A stretch of 64,000 nt of DNA from Euphorbia lathyris (Eukaryota > Streptophyta > Magnoliopsida > Malpighiales > Euphorbiaceae): NCBI RefSeq assembly GCF_963576675.1, contig NC_088913.1:87853001-87917000 (forward strand), written 5' to 3'. The translations under genes and the position numbers were made by a program. Of this stretch, positions 1 to 10,820 are shown one piece after another. The notes below the pieces were generated by a model. That model was not told the origin of the DNA, made no database searches, and saw nothing but the letters and a program-made list of their open reading frames with translations. Each line of letters starts with the position of its first letter. The stretch's first letter is position 1.

Positions 1-794
1 GAGATATCCAAAAGTGGAACATACCCACGGTAGGTGGACATGTCAAAATCAGCCAATTCACCCCGAGCTCCCAACACAATAGCGGTGATAAAATTACAAA
101 GAGGGATTTGAATGGTAGTAGCCCTCGAAGCACGGAACAAATTATCGAACAACATACCAATGCTATCAATCCTCAAACCTTTAAACAAGCTATCCAAAAC
201 ATATAAATCCCGAACCTGAACCTTGGAACTCTCCACACGACCAAACAAGGAGAAACTCAGAAATTTGTGAAAGAAGAACACACAATTGTCCTTAATAAAC
301 TTGCTTGAAGTGTTCTTGGAATTAAAATAGTCTTGGTCCGAAAGAGTTTGCCAAACTGCATCATTATCAAAATCTTTAGGCTTATCATAAAAATTAGAGG
401 TAGGTAAACCAAACATAGTTCCCATTGCATCATAATCAATGGTGTATGTGATACCATTATTCCTAAAAGAGATTGAGGTTGTCTTCTTATTCATGGTCAA
501 AGTGACCAAAAATTCCACCACAAATTCATTAATACGCGGAAAACGCATATTAACGAATTCTTGCCAACCTAACGCCTCAATAAAAGCATCAATTCGAGTA
601 GAGAAATTCAATGTTCTTACCGAATGGAAGTCTAAGAAGTGCATATCCACAAATTGGCGGTCGGCTTGTGAAAAATGTTTGAAACGAGCGGCTTCTTCCT
701 CCGAAGCGATGTCAAAATAAGCTCCACATTGAACCCGAAGGCGATTAGCTTCCGTAACAGCGGGCTTGTTACCAACACGCTTAGTCCTAACCAT
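1..794 (-). CDS. ATHILA ORF1-like protein, second copy (partial, runs off left edge)
   Basis: The frame opens with ATG at 794-792 and stays open to the window edge, giving at least 264 residues. It begins MVRTKRVGNKPAV and holds the blocks LGWQEFVNMRFP, MGTMFGLPT, FLSFSLFGR, RDLYVLDSLFKG and AIVLGARG. Each of these aligns with a matching block in the ORF at 11734-12681 (for example GWTKFAQMRFP, HAWFGFPS, FLCHSLFGR, LYVLGDIFQG, GIILGTKG). This is the ATHILA ORF1 family, which lies downstream of pol in such elements and has no known function. The two copies are clearly homologous but only roughly a third identical. No stop is seen, so it could have been intact. Its upstream leader is split by Tat-1 at 927/10821. 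Confidence 0.75.
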   Translation of the reverse strand, partial: MVRTKRVGNKPAVTEANRLRVQCGAYFDIASEEEAARFKHFSQADRQFVDMHFLDFHSVRTLNFSTRIDAFIEALGWQEFVNMRFPRINEFVVEFLVTLTMNKKTTSISFRNNGITYTIDYDAMGTMFGLPTSNFYDKPKDFDNDAVWQTLSDQDYFNSKNTSSKFIKDNCVFFFHKFLSFSLFGRVESSKVQVRDLYVLDSLFKGLRIDSIGMLFDNLFRASRATTIQIPLCNFITAIVLGARGELADFDMSTYRGYVPLLDI

Positions 795-927
795 GGTGAT
801 GGTGTTTAGTGTTTTTAGGGTTTGAGAAGAAGAAGAAGAAGAAGGAATTGAGAGAAAGAGTAAAGCTTGAAGATGAGTTTGGGGGTTTGAATTGGAAGTG
901 ATTGAAATAGAAAAGAGGATAGAAATT

Positions 928-1393
928 TGATAACTTGCTGGATCCGCTTTGATGTTCTTTGCCGGAGTTACCTGCAAAACAAAACCGGAGACAGGATCTC
1001 CGGGAAAACTCTCCGACGATCAAGTCAGTTTTTGTAAGGATGAGTCTATAATTTAGCAATAGCTCTGTGGGAAAAAAATGTGAACGTACCTCCTCCCTTA
1101 TTCTTAAGGCCTTTTATAGGTATTTTTGGGTAACCGCCGAGGGCGGTTACTCCTTAGTGGGCCACATTCTGAGGGCGGTTCCCCCTTTTTAGGCCATGTC
1201 CCTTTCGTGGTTTTCATGGCAACGAACGTGGTTCTGAGTGGGAGTCTTGTCGCTCCGTTTAGGAATTAGGGGCGGTTTACTCGCTGCGCCCGCTTCCTTC
1301 ATTCGGGTCCCGTCCAATCTTAGCCCATGGGGCTTTAATATGGGCTGGGCTTGCGAAATGAGTATAACCCATTTTGGGCTTCGCGGGTTATCA
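928..1393 (-). repeat. 3' LTR of Tat-1
   Basis: 466 bp with the short inverted ends TGATAAC/GTTATCA, nearly identical to 10355-10820. A minus-strand TATA box (CCTATAAAAG) lies at 1111-1120. The 5-bp target duplication AAATT is directly outside at 923-927. Confidence 0.95.
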
Positions 1394-1410
1394 CATGCCT
1401 CCCCCTTGGT
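1394..1410 (-). promoter_or_regulatory. Polypurine tract of Tat-1
   Basis: Immediately inside the 3' LTR the minus strand reads ACCAAGGGGGAGGCATG. This purine run primes plus-strand DNA synthesis in LTR retrotransposons, and its place next to the LTR fixes the element's orientation as minus. Confidence 0.8.
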
Positions 1411-1429
1411 CTAGCAAGAGCCCTTTTAG

Positions 1430-1441
1430 GGTCTTTTTATA
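1430..1441 (+). promoter_or_regulatory. Candidate TATA-like box for the antisense gene of Tat-1
   Basis: The plus strand reads TCTTTTTATAGG about 220 bases before the ATG at 1660. It is the only TATA-like sequence I see between the LTR and the gene. The assignment rests on position alone; transcription could also start inside the LTR. Confidence 0.25.
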
Positions 1442-1659
1442 GGGGACGCTTCGTCTTTGTCCGATTATTTCAAAGTTTTTGAATTTGTGCATTTCCCCTC
1501 TTTCGTTTTCTCCGGCGTCGACCTTTTAATTCCGTTACTTCTTTTCCGGCGTTGACCTCTTAATCCCGTCACTTCACTGTGTTGTCTTTTTCATGTAAGT
1601 TTTTCTTTTCACATTTGCTCCTTGTTCGGCTTTTTGCTTCTGTTTTCCTTTTATCGATC

Positions 1660-3988
1660 ATGTCAGACCTCGACTTCGCGCCGTTTGACGATGATTATGT
1701 CTGCGAGGTCTCTAACGAGGTCGAAGAGATGGTTGAGGAAGCTTCAACCAGCTCTCCTGGGTGTAATTCTCATCCCGCCGACTTCCTTCATCTGGCGAAT
1801 ACAACCGACGAGGGTTTAGGTTTTGACCCCAAAAAGTTGATTTCGCCACCTGTCCCAACCCCTCGTTTGTTACCCAAGAAGGACAGGTCGGGAAGTCTGG
1901 TTTGTCAAGAGACAATCGATGATTTGCGGGAGCATTATCCCTGGCTCCGAGGTCTCGAGACGATCATTCCTGGAGAGGATAGGGGGCCAGGCGATTACCC
2001 AAAGGGGTACTTCACTGTTTTCGTGGCCCAGATTATCTGCGGCTTCACTTATCCGCTGGCGGATGAGATTGCTTCCGTCTTAGGCGGTTATGGAATCGCG
2101 CCCGGGCAACTGCATCCTAACGGCTGGGCCGATTTGACTCTGGACAAATTTTTGGCGGATTGTTTGGAGGTTCCCTTTTCTCTCAAGATCTTCTCCAAGC
2201 TCCACCATTTCAAAAGCTCGGTGGGGTATTTCACTTTCATCCGCCAGAGCGGATACTATGGTTTTGACGAGAAGCTGAACAAGATCCGCGAGTGGGATCG
2301 ATCTTACTTTTTTATCAAGTTTAATGAGGAAAACCTGAACTTCCTTCATTGCTGGAGCCGACCCAACGTAAAGAGTTTGAACTTCGGGTATCCCAGCCAG
2401 GAAGAATCCGCCGTTATCAAGTTCCTGAAGAGCACTCCACCTTTTGTATGGACATACGATCAGGCCTTTCATATGCTAAGGAGCCGAGTAGCGATTGCAT
2501 ACCGCGAGGGGGATCGCGTTGTCTATATTCCTTATCGCGTTTTTGTGCAAGGTACTTTTTATTTCCAAGTTGATGGTTTCTTTTAACCCTTTGCAGGGAT
2601 GATCCTTTATCTCAAATCGCTGCAGATCGGGAGGCCAAAGCCCTGGCGAGAAGAAAGAAGCGGATGATGGAAACCGCTTCCGTTGTAGGGGCGGATCCTT
2701 CTGGAGGGACGATTCCTTCTATTGGGGCGGCTTCCCCGGTTAGGGCTTCCGCTTCACAAGGTCCTGCTTCTGCCTCCGAGGATCTACCTTTAACTAGGAA
2801 GCGGAAGATAAGTGCGGATACAGAGTCTTCTCGTTCTAAAAAGAAGAACACTTCTGTGTCCCTTACTGTTGGCGGCGCACCTGTATCCGCCTCGTCTAAA
2901 GGAAAGAGCAGTACCCCCATTCACGAGGTATCTTGATCTACTCCCTCTCGTATTGCTACTTTTTCCTCATGAGCTATCTGCCACTCCTTGATATTTTTCT
3001 TTATGCTCTTGCAGCCAATCCCCGATATTAGCGGATGGTGGACTAGGACTTTCGGCCTGGCCGTGAACTTCTCTTGCAAGGATATTGTATCTTCCATATG
3101 CAATGTCCTCGGGCGACTTCCCTCTGCCTCCCGTGTGCGCGAGCAAGTATCGCTCCCTACTGCTGTGGAAGGGATCGAGAAGCGTTCTGTAGAGGTATAT
3201 TATTGCTTTGTACTTTCGCTTTCAAATATCTTGTGTTCATTGTAACCGCATATTTCTATTCGCCCATTTTTATTTGTGAGACGTGTTATATGCAGATTAT
3301 CAATTTTGCTGAGGGCATTCTCCGAAGGGATGCAGAGCGAGCCCAGGAGTTGGAAAGTCTTGGTACGGAATTGGCGACTCAGAAGTCGCTTTATGATGAT
3401 GTCCAAGGGAAGGTGAAGGTCCTAGAGGGCACCTGTCAGAAGGCCGTGGGCGAGAAGGAGGAGGCCCTTAAATCCCTTCAGGCCAAGTCCGATGAACTGC
3501 AAAAAGCCCTCGACGACCTAGCTGCTTTCAAGGAGGCCCAAAAGAAGAGGGTTGAGGAGATTTTGGCTGAAGATGGCGCCCGCATCTACTGGTATGGGGA
3601 GCGGATTCATGCGGCTTATAAGCACGGGCATCAGGGTCTAGTACTTAACCGCCCCAAAGTTCCCATCCCTGAAAAGGATTTAACTGGGGAGTGGGATAAG
3701 CTGGAAGCCGAGGATGCTGATATGGATGAGGTACTCTTCTTAGATTGGAAGAGTCTTCAGGATCCTCCGATTAGCTGCGAGATCCCTATTCAGCCCGCGG
3801 AAGGAGAGGCACCCCAAGCCGTTTCTCAACCTGTGCAAGAGGTACCTCTCACCGAAGAGGTTACTGAAGCGGTTACCGATTCAAGGGTCGAGGATTCGCT
3901 TGAAGTAGATCCTCCTACCGGAGGAGATGAGGGAGTTGCCGCAGTCCAGGAGGGCATTAGGGGCAAAGGAGAGGAAGCTGTAGCGTAG
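1660..3988 (+). CDS. Spliced antisense gene of Tat-1: putative gypsy-type transposon protein with C-terminal coiled coil
   Basis: The coding parts are exons 1660-2551, 2626-2927, 3015-3194 and 3296-3988. The introns (74, 87 and 101 nt) start GT and end TGCAG and keep the frame, giving about 688 residues. Exon 1 (starts MSDLDFAPFDDDY) holds a domain with LREHYPWLRG, GQLHPNGWADL and YFTFIRQSGYYGF, which resembles the plant 'putative gypsy type transposon' family (PF04195). Exon 2 is Ser/Ala-rich with a basic RKRK/KKK stretch. Exon 3 has PDISGWWTRTF. Exon 4 is a long Glu/Lys heptad-like coiled coil followed by an acidic tail ending at TAG 3986-3988. The gene lies between pol and the 3' LTR, opposite to gag-pol, the place of the extra antisense ORF known from Tat elements. 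An alternative acceptor at 2596 would make a 45-nt first intron but breaks the frame. Function unknown. Confidence 0.75.
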
Positions 3989-4704
3989 CTTAACTTATAT
4001 TTGGACTTTTGTATGTAAAAACCATGTAACAAACCGCTCTGATATATATATTTTCTTTCGGTTGTTGGTTTTCATATGTGTGTGATTGTCAATTTTTTGC
4101 CCTTTATATGTGCCCTTTGTCTTTTTGCCGACTCCATATTTGTGTTTCTTCATAGCTAGGGTGGCCAGACCCTTTTTGCAATTTTGAGTACTCATTTATC
4201 CGCTTAATTTTATGCCTTAACTTATAATTCTTCTTTCAAAAATAATCATAAGTTTTGATCATAAGGTTTTGCGAGTGATGCGTAATCATGCATCCGCCTT
4301 TCTTTAACAGGCAACACGTTTATGTGTTTTTGATTTTAACCCTAAGGTTTTTTGATTTCAACCCTAAGGTTTTTTGCGAGTGATGCGTAATCATGCATCC
4401 GCCTTTCTTTAAGAGGCAACACATTTATGTGTTATTGATTTTAACCCTAAGGTTTTTTGCGAGTGATGCGTAATCATGCATCCGCCTTTCTTTAAGAGGC
4501 AACACATTTATGTGTTTTTTGTAAGGAATCCGCGTTTTGTTGTAACATACTGAGTGAATGTAATAACTTTTATTGATGACGAGAAAAAGTTTATTATATA
4601 TGTACACCAATTGTGCGGGATCGAAGCCTCATTAAAACCTTTTATCAGAAAACCCAGTGGGAAAAACTCATAAAAGGAAAAAGAGTACTCGTCATTTCCT
4701 CGAA
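3989..4704. other. Convergent 3' region between the antisense gene and pol of Tat-1
   Basis: There is no ORF of note here. The antisense gene ends at 3988 (plus) and pol ends at 4705 (minus), so both transcripts converge on this AT-rich stretch, which carries the threefold tandem repeat at 4271-4520. Confidence 0.7.
4271..4520. repeat. Three tandem copies of an ~83-105 bp unit in the Tat-1 3' region
   Basis: The unit starts GCGAGTGATGCGTAATCATG at 4271, 4376 and 4459. The first copy is longer because it holds an extra CAACCCTAAGG segment. Variable tandem repeats in the 3' untranslated part are a known trait of Tat-lineage elements. Confidence 0.85.
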
Positions 4705-7700
4705 CTACTCGACCTTTCTATATAGGCGTAGATTCTCTAGATTCCAGGTGCGCGGGAGCTTCTTTCCGCTCATTTCTTCTATTTCAAAAGTGGCTGGTCC
4801 CAGCTTCTTGGATACTTTGTATGGTCCGATCCAGTTGACGCCCAGCTTGCCTTTGCCATCTCTGGATTGTATTTTATCCGCTTTTTTCAAGACCAAGTCG
4901 TTTTCGTTGATTATTACTTTTCGCATTCTTCTGTCATGGTATTTCTTGATTCTATTGCGGTACATTGCCATTCGCATGTAAGCTTTCTCTATTCGTTCCT
5001 CCACAGAATCCAAAGCATCTCTGATGTTGATAGGATTTTGTGTGTCGCAATAATAAATTGTCCGATCTGTGGGCGACTTGATTTCAACAGGTAGGACTGC
5101 TTCGGCTCCATAAACTAGCGAGAAAGGTGTTTCGCCTGTTGCTGCCTTTACAGAGGTTCTGTATGCCCACAACATATGGGGTATCTCATCCGCCCAACCT
5201 GTTTTTTTGTCACCTAGCCGCTTCTTGATGCCTTGAACCATGGCCCTGTTGGTAACTTCTGTCATACCATTTGATTGGGGATGGTTTACAGAAGAAAAAT
5301 GATTCTTGATTCCCATGCTTTCGCAGTATGTTTTGAACTTGGCACAGTTGAACTGGGTGCCATTGTCGGTTATAAGCTTCTGCGGGATCCCAAATCGCAT
5401 GATAATGTTCTTTCATAAGAACTCGACCATTCGCTCAGGTGTTTGTGCAGTTACTGCCTCCGCTTCTACCCATTTGCTGAAGTGGTCTACTGCGACTATC
5501 AAATACTTCCTTTTCTTTGTTGTTTCTGGGAATGGGCCCACTATATCAATTCCCCATGTTGCGAATGGCCACGCCGTCATTATAGTGATTTGTTCAGCTC
5601 CGGGAACATGCTTTTCATTCGCATGGATTTGACAGTTGTGACATTCCGCAACCATCTTCTGGGAATCTTCCACCACCTTGGGCCAGTAGTATCCCAGCAG
5701 TTTGACCTTTCTTGCCAATGCCGCCGAAGCTTCGTACGCGCCACAAATTCCTTCGTGTAGTTCTCGCAGCACATAGTCCCCTTCATTGCGACTAACGCAT
5801 TTCAACCATGGACATGTGTATGATTTCCGATACAAAGTTCCATCCCGCATTGAGTATCGTGCCGACTGCCCAATTATTTTTCTGGCTAAGCTCTTATCAA
5901 CCGACAAATCTCCCTGCTCCAGATATTGACGGATTGGCATCCGCCAATCTTCATCGTCTTCCAGTTCCTCGATGATCATAATCTGATCAACCTCGAATGC
6001 TGGTGCCGATTTTATTTCCAAGCTGCATGCTTTTTGACTCCATGGTTCTCTACTTGCCGCTGCCTTTGCCAATTCGTCAGCTTTTGCATTTTGGCCTCGT
6101 GGAACATGCACCATCTCCCAAACGACTCCCTTGTGCGTTAACTTTTGTGTCAATCGGCCGACTACCTGATGGTATTTTACGAGCTCCTCCTGTTTCACCA
6201 GATAATTTTTTGTGATCTGGTTTATCATGAGTTTGGAATCGCTGTAGATTACCACTCTTTCTGGGGTGAGTTCATTGAGCAACTTCAATCCGCATATCAT
6301 TGCTTCATACTCTGCGGCATTATTGGTAGTTTTGAAAGTTAATTTTGCTGCGTAGCACAGGCGGATAACCTCCGGACCTTTGATGACGATTCCTAGCCCA
6401 GCTCCGTCTGCAGATAAGGCCCCATCTGTGTACATGCTCCACTCTTCTTTTTGTGCCTTTGGACATTCATCATCATCCCAGGTGAATTCGTTCACGAAGT
6501 CGGCGAGCACTTGGCTCTTTATTGCTGGTCTTCCTTCATAGTGGATATCGAATTCGCCCAGGCGAATTGACCATTCCATCAACCGGCCGGATGCGTCAGG
6601 TTTCTGCAGTACCTTTCGCACTGGGATGCCAGTTCTCACAATGATAGTATGCGCCTGAAAGTATGGTTTCAATCTAGCCGCCGTGGTTATCACTGCGAGG
6701 GCCATTTTGTCCAACTTCGAATACCGGAGTTCTGCATCCTTCAGGACTTTGCTCACGTAGTACACTGGATATTGTTGCCCTTCTTCTTCTCGCACCATCA
6801 CAGTGCATATCGCCATGCTGGTGACGGATACATAAAGAAACAAATCTTCTCCGTCTTCCGGCCTGCTCATTAAGGGCGGATAACATAGTAATCGCTTTAT
6901 CCCCTCAAATGCTTCTTGACAATCCGGCGTCCATTCAAAGGACTTGGATTTTTTGATGGCATTGTAGAAAGGTAGACATCGCCTAGCTGAGCATGATATG
7001 AATCGCCCTAATGCCACCAACCGCCCGTTTAGTCTCTGTACTTCCCTTATGTTCCTTGGCGTCTTCATCTCCATTATTGCTTTAACCTTCTCAGGATTCG
7101 CCTCAACCCCTTTGCTGCTAACAATGAAACCCAGGAACTTTCCCGCTCTTGCTCTGAATGTGCATTTCTCTGGGTTCAATTTGAGGCCATATTTGATCAA
7201 CACTTCTAGGATTTCTTTGATATCCCGCGGGTGGTCTTGCATGATCATGTCATCAACATAGATCAAGAAGTTCTCGCCGGATTTGTCTGAAAATATCTTG
7301 TTCATCATCCTCTGGTATGTTGCTCCCGCATTTTTCAATCCAAAGGGCATCACCTTGAAGCAATAAGTCTCCTGGTGAGTTATGAATGATGTTTTGATTT
7401 CATCCGCCTTCTCCATGGGTATCTGATGGTAACTGGATTTCACGTCGGTGAATGATAAAGCTTCATATCCTGCAGTTCCATCTACCAATATATCAATGTT
7501 AGGAAGTGGATACATATCTTTCGGACATGCCTTGTTCAAGTCTTTGAAGTCGACGCACATTCTGTACGTTCCATTTGGCTTTTTGACTAGCACCACATTG
7601 GCTAACCACTCCGGATAGGTGACTTCTCGAATTGCATCTGACTTTAGCAAATCCGCCACTGCTTTTTCAATCGCCTTTTGCCGCTCAGGAGCATGTCCCC

Positions 7701-8460
7701 TCTTCTTTTGCCGCACTGGGGTTGCCCCTTTGTCTACATTCAACCGATGGGTTGCTATGTCTGGGCTTATTCCTTTTAACACTTCATTTGGGGCGGCAAA
7801 TGCCGACTCACATTGGATCAATACCTCGGTAATGGCCTTCTTTGTTTCCTCTGAAAGTCCAGCCGCTATTCGCACGTTCTTGTCATTCGAGATGGCGAAT
7901 AGTTCCGTTTCTCCCAATGCTTCCGCCGGGAGCTTCTCTTCGACTTTATCCTCCTCTTCCGGTTTTGGTTCAAGTGATAATGTATAGGCCTGTTGAGATA
8001 CAAGTTGATCACCTTCAACTATGACTCGCCCTTGGTGTGTTGGCAAATGTAACGTTAAATGCTTCATTGAGATGAGCGACTCCGTCTCCGACAGGAATGG
8101 CCGTCCCAGAATTATGTTGTAGGCCAGTGGGAGATCAACAATTGCGAATTCTAAATCACCTCACCATTTTAGATTCTTATCGCCCATTTCTGCCTCCAAC
8201 ACCACCTGCCCACTTGTTTGGGAGGATTGACCCCCAAAACCAGTTACATCCATGAAGGTGTGTTCCACCCGCTCGTCGTTGATTCCCAACTTGTTGAATG
8301 CTGTCCGGGTAATGACATTGCAAGAACTGCCTGTGTCGATAAGGACCCGTTTCACGTCCCATCCTTCAACGGCCATCGTGATCACCAGGGCATCCGCATG
8401 TGGCTCCGTGATTCTCGCAAATGAGTAATTGAGGGCATCCCCCCTATGTGTATTGCTCTT
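4705..8460 (-). pseudogene. pol: Tat-1 protease-RT-RNase H-aRNase H-integrase (two in-frame stops)
   Basis: One frame continues from gag. Reading down the minus strand: aspartic protease with DTGSS (near 8340) and ILGRPF; a TGA at 8161-8163; reverse transcriptase with YPEWLANVV, DVKSSYHQIPM, PFGLKNAGATYQ and YVDD at about 7260-7249; a degenerate first RNase H where the first acidic residue is replaced (LYVSVTS); an archaeal-type RNase H with TDG, AEYEA, SDS and ADELA acidic residues; an integrase HHCC finger and core with GID, TDNGTQF and NGMTEVTNR. A second TGA (5413-5415) cuts the integrase core between its first and second Asp. Both stops differ from CGA by one C-to-T change. The frame ends with LRLYRKVE at 4705. 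Confidence 0.9.
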
Positions 8461-8463
8461 TCA

Positions 8464-10305
8464 CCGTTCACGGCGAGTCCTTTTTGTTGGAGGCTCGTAG
8501 ATTCCGCCTACTATCACGTTTATCACCCCTTTCTTTTGCTTCTTTTCTGGCCGTGTTTCTCCCTCATGCGGGAGCGTTGTTTTCTCATCAGCTGTATCTT
8601 TTCTTACAAATTGACTCAGCTTGCCTCTCTCAATCAGTTTTTCTATTTCCTTCTTCAGTTCGTAGCAATCATCTGTGTCATGGCCATTCAACCTGTGGAA
8701 CCTGCAATATTTGTTAGGATGTCGCCCCAAACTGGTTCGACCTTTTACCTCGGGGAACCGCACATCCTTCTTTAGGGGGCTCTTTTCGATCCAAAGTAAC
8801 ACCTCCTGGCGAGTCGTGTTTAGTGGCGTGTGATATCCTCCACCTTGAAAGGGACGATCGCCTCTTCGAACAAAATTACTTTTGGACTGGGTCTGACGCC
8901 GACTGTCCGAAGTGGTTCTAGCGGCATCTCTTTCTCGCCGAGTTTGGGCCCTATGTTCCCTGTTGACATCATCCACTTCCATGAATTCCTTTGTTATCTT
9001 CATAAGCTCGGCTACAGTGCGTGGTTTGTTACGGATGATTTCTTCCCGCATGCTCCAATCTGTGGTTCCATCCGCCATGATGTTGCGAATACTCACGATA
9101 TCTGGGTTCTGCAATCGCACCAGGATATCGTTAAAGGCGACAACAAATTCCCTTAGGGAATTATAGTTCCTCTGTTTGATCTCCTTCAGCTGCCTATCTG
9201 TCACATCTGCTGCTTTACAGCCCACGAACTTCGCACAGAAATCCCGACTATATTGTTGCCAATTGTGAATAGATTCTGCCGGTAAAGATCGAAACCAATC
9301 AGATGCCGCACCACCCAAAGTTGTCGAGAATAACCTGCAAATTATGCTTTCGCTTGCCCCTGCAACATCCATTAACTCTCTGTAGTTCCTGACGTGAGCC
9401 TCAGGGTGAGAATTTGGATCCCTATAGTATTTTGGTATGGCAGGCGCTTTGATTCTATGATCTGGAATGAATTCCCGTAATGAAGGGGCAAAAGGTGAAT
9501 CACTCTGGATCTCTGCTCTCGGCCTAGGCGAGTACCCCATTCGCTCCATCATGCTTCGTAATTGATCTTCTAAGTCAATATCGGGTATTCGCCGGACTTC
9601 TTTCATCCGCTACTGGTGAATTCTGGGTGGCATCCATCCGCCCATCGGTGTTGAGACGTGTGCCTGTTGGGGGACTAACCGCTGTCCCGTTATAGGATCA
9701 AAGTTCCATGTGTTCTCTCGCCCAGGAGTCATCAACTCCGAATGTCTGGGAGGAAAAGGTTCCACTTGCTGTGGCGGAAGAGTGCCTTGCACTCCTGGCA
9801 ACGGTTGGGATGGCTGCCAGGTCGGATGTATCATCGTAATGAGATCTGGGTGCGAGTAGTTGCTCGGGTGGCTGTGTGGGTTTGTGCGACTACTCTGGCC
9901 CACTTGATTTGGTGCCTGAGATGGCTGCGGGAGGGCCGACATGACAGGGATAGTCGGTGATTGTGTTGAGATAACCACAGGTTCTTGAGGAGCAGCCGCC
10001 ACGGCGATATTGTGTTCGGCGAGGGCCGTTAGTAAATTAATCATTCGATCTCCAGCCGCCTGGCTCATGTTCGAAGCCAAGACTTGTCCAGCCATCTGTA
10101 CGAAATCACTATTGGACATTTCCATCTCAGTTTGCACTTGGACCTCCAATAACGGACTCAATTGTCCCGAAGGACCCGATGAGCTAGGCACCACAGGCTG
10201 TGTACTTGCAGGTTGCGAATTCGCAGTCCGTGGTCCCCTGGAGTTCATACTGGTTGATCTAGTGGTAACGCCGGTCGTTCGTGATGGTTCTGACATGTTC
10301 TTCAT
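8464..10305 (-). pseudogene. gag: Tat-1 gag (one internal stop)
   Basis: It starts at ATG 10305 (MKNMSEPSRTTG) with a Ser/Thr/Pro/Gln-rich N-terminus of about 230 residues. A TAG follows at 9610-9612, and the same frame then continues with MKEVRRIPDIDLEDQLRSMM. The retrotransposon gag domain is seen in AIPKYYRDPNSHPEAHVRNY, SDWFRSLPAESIHNW and LREFVVAFNDILVRL. A CxxxHxxxxHxxxxC motif follows (YCRFHRLNGHDTDDC). A TGA at 8461-8463 separates gag from protease, again in the same frame. Without the stops gag, protease and pol would form one polyprotein from 10305 to 4705. The internal TAG is one C-to-T change from CAG. Confidence 0.85.
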
Positions 10306-10335
10306 GTACCTTTAACCAAATGTTGGTAAAAAAGG

Positions 10336-10353
10336 TCCACGTTCACCGCACCA
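10336..10353 (-). promoter_or_regulatory. Primer-binding site of Tat-1, tRNA-Phe type
   Basis: One base inside the 5' LTR the minus strand reads TGGTGCGGTGAACGTGGA. The complement of the 3' end of plant tRNA-Phe(GAA), as I recall it, is TGGTGCGGTGAGCGTGGA, so 17 of 18 bases agree. Tat-2 has the same kind of site. Confidence 0.75.
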
Positions 10354-10354
10354 A

Positions 10355-10820
10355 TGATAACTTGCTGGATCCGCTTTGATGTTCTTTGCCGGAGTTACCT
10401 GTAAAACAAAACCGAAGACAGGATCTCCGGGAAAACTCTCCGACGATCAAGTCAGTTTTTGTAAGGATGAGTCTATAATTTAGCAATAGCTATGTGGGAA
10501 AAAAATGTGAACGTACCTCCTCCCTTATTCTTAAGGCCTTTTATAGGTATTTTTGGGTAACCGCCGAGGGCGGTTACTCCTTAGTGGGCCACGTTCTGAG
10601 GGCGGTTCCCCCTTTTTAGGCCATGTCCCTTTCGTGGTTTTCATGGCAACGAACGTGGTTCTGAGTGGGAGTCTTATCGCTCCGTTTAGGAATTAGGGGT
10701 GGTTTACTCGCTGCGCCCGCTTCCTTCATTCGGGTCCCGTCCAATCTTAGCCCATGGGGCTTTAATATGGGCTGGGCTTGCGAAATGAGTATAACCCGTT
10801 TTGGGCTTCGCGGGTTATCA
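10355..10820 (-). repeat. 5' LTR of Tat-1
   Basis: 466 bp, matching 928-1393 with about 7 differences. A minus-strand TATA box lies at 10538-10547. It is followed by the target duplication AAATT at 10821-10825. Confidence 0.95.

Larger units (their letters stand above)
928..10820 (-). mobile_element. Complete Tat/Retand-type Ty3/gypsy retrotransposon (Tat-1)
   Basis: Two 466-bp LTRs (928-1393 and 10355-10820) start TGATAAC and end GTTATCA. They are flanked by the 5-bp duplication AAATT (923-927 and 10821-10825). By eye the LTRs differ at about 7 positions, mostly transitions, so the insertion is recent. Reading the minus strand: tRNA-Phe-type primer-binding site, gag, protease, RT, a degenerate RNase H, an extra archaeal-like RNase H, integrase, a 3' region with tandem repeats, an antisense (plus-strand) intron-containing gene, polypurine tract and 3' LTR. 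The double RNase H plus extra antisense ORF is the Tat/Retand layout. It is inserted in Athila-1. Confidence 0.95.

Noticed and set aside
787..1059. Minus-strand frame ending in four histidines
   Set aside because: Crosses the Tat-1/Athila-1 junction and overlaps the true ATG at 794 in another frame.
1595..1666. Possible additional first intron of the antisense gene (GTAAGT donor, CAG acceptor)
   Set aside because: Removing it would delete the ATG at 1660 and no upstream in-frame start is available; it could only be a 5'-UTR variant.
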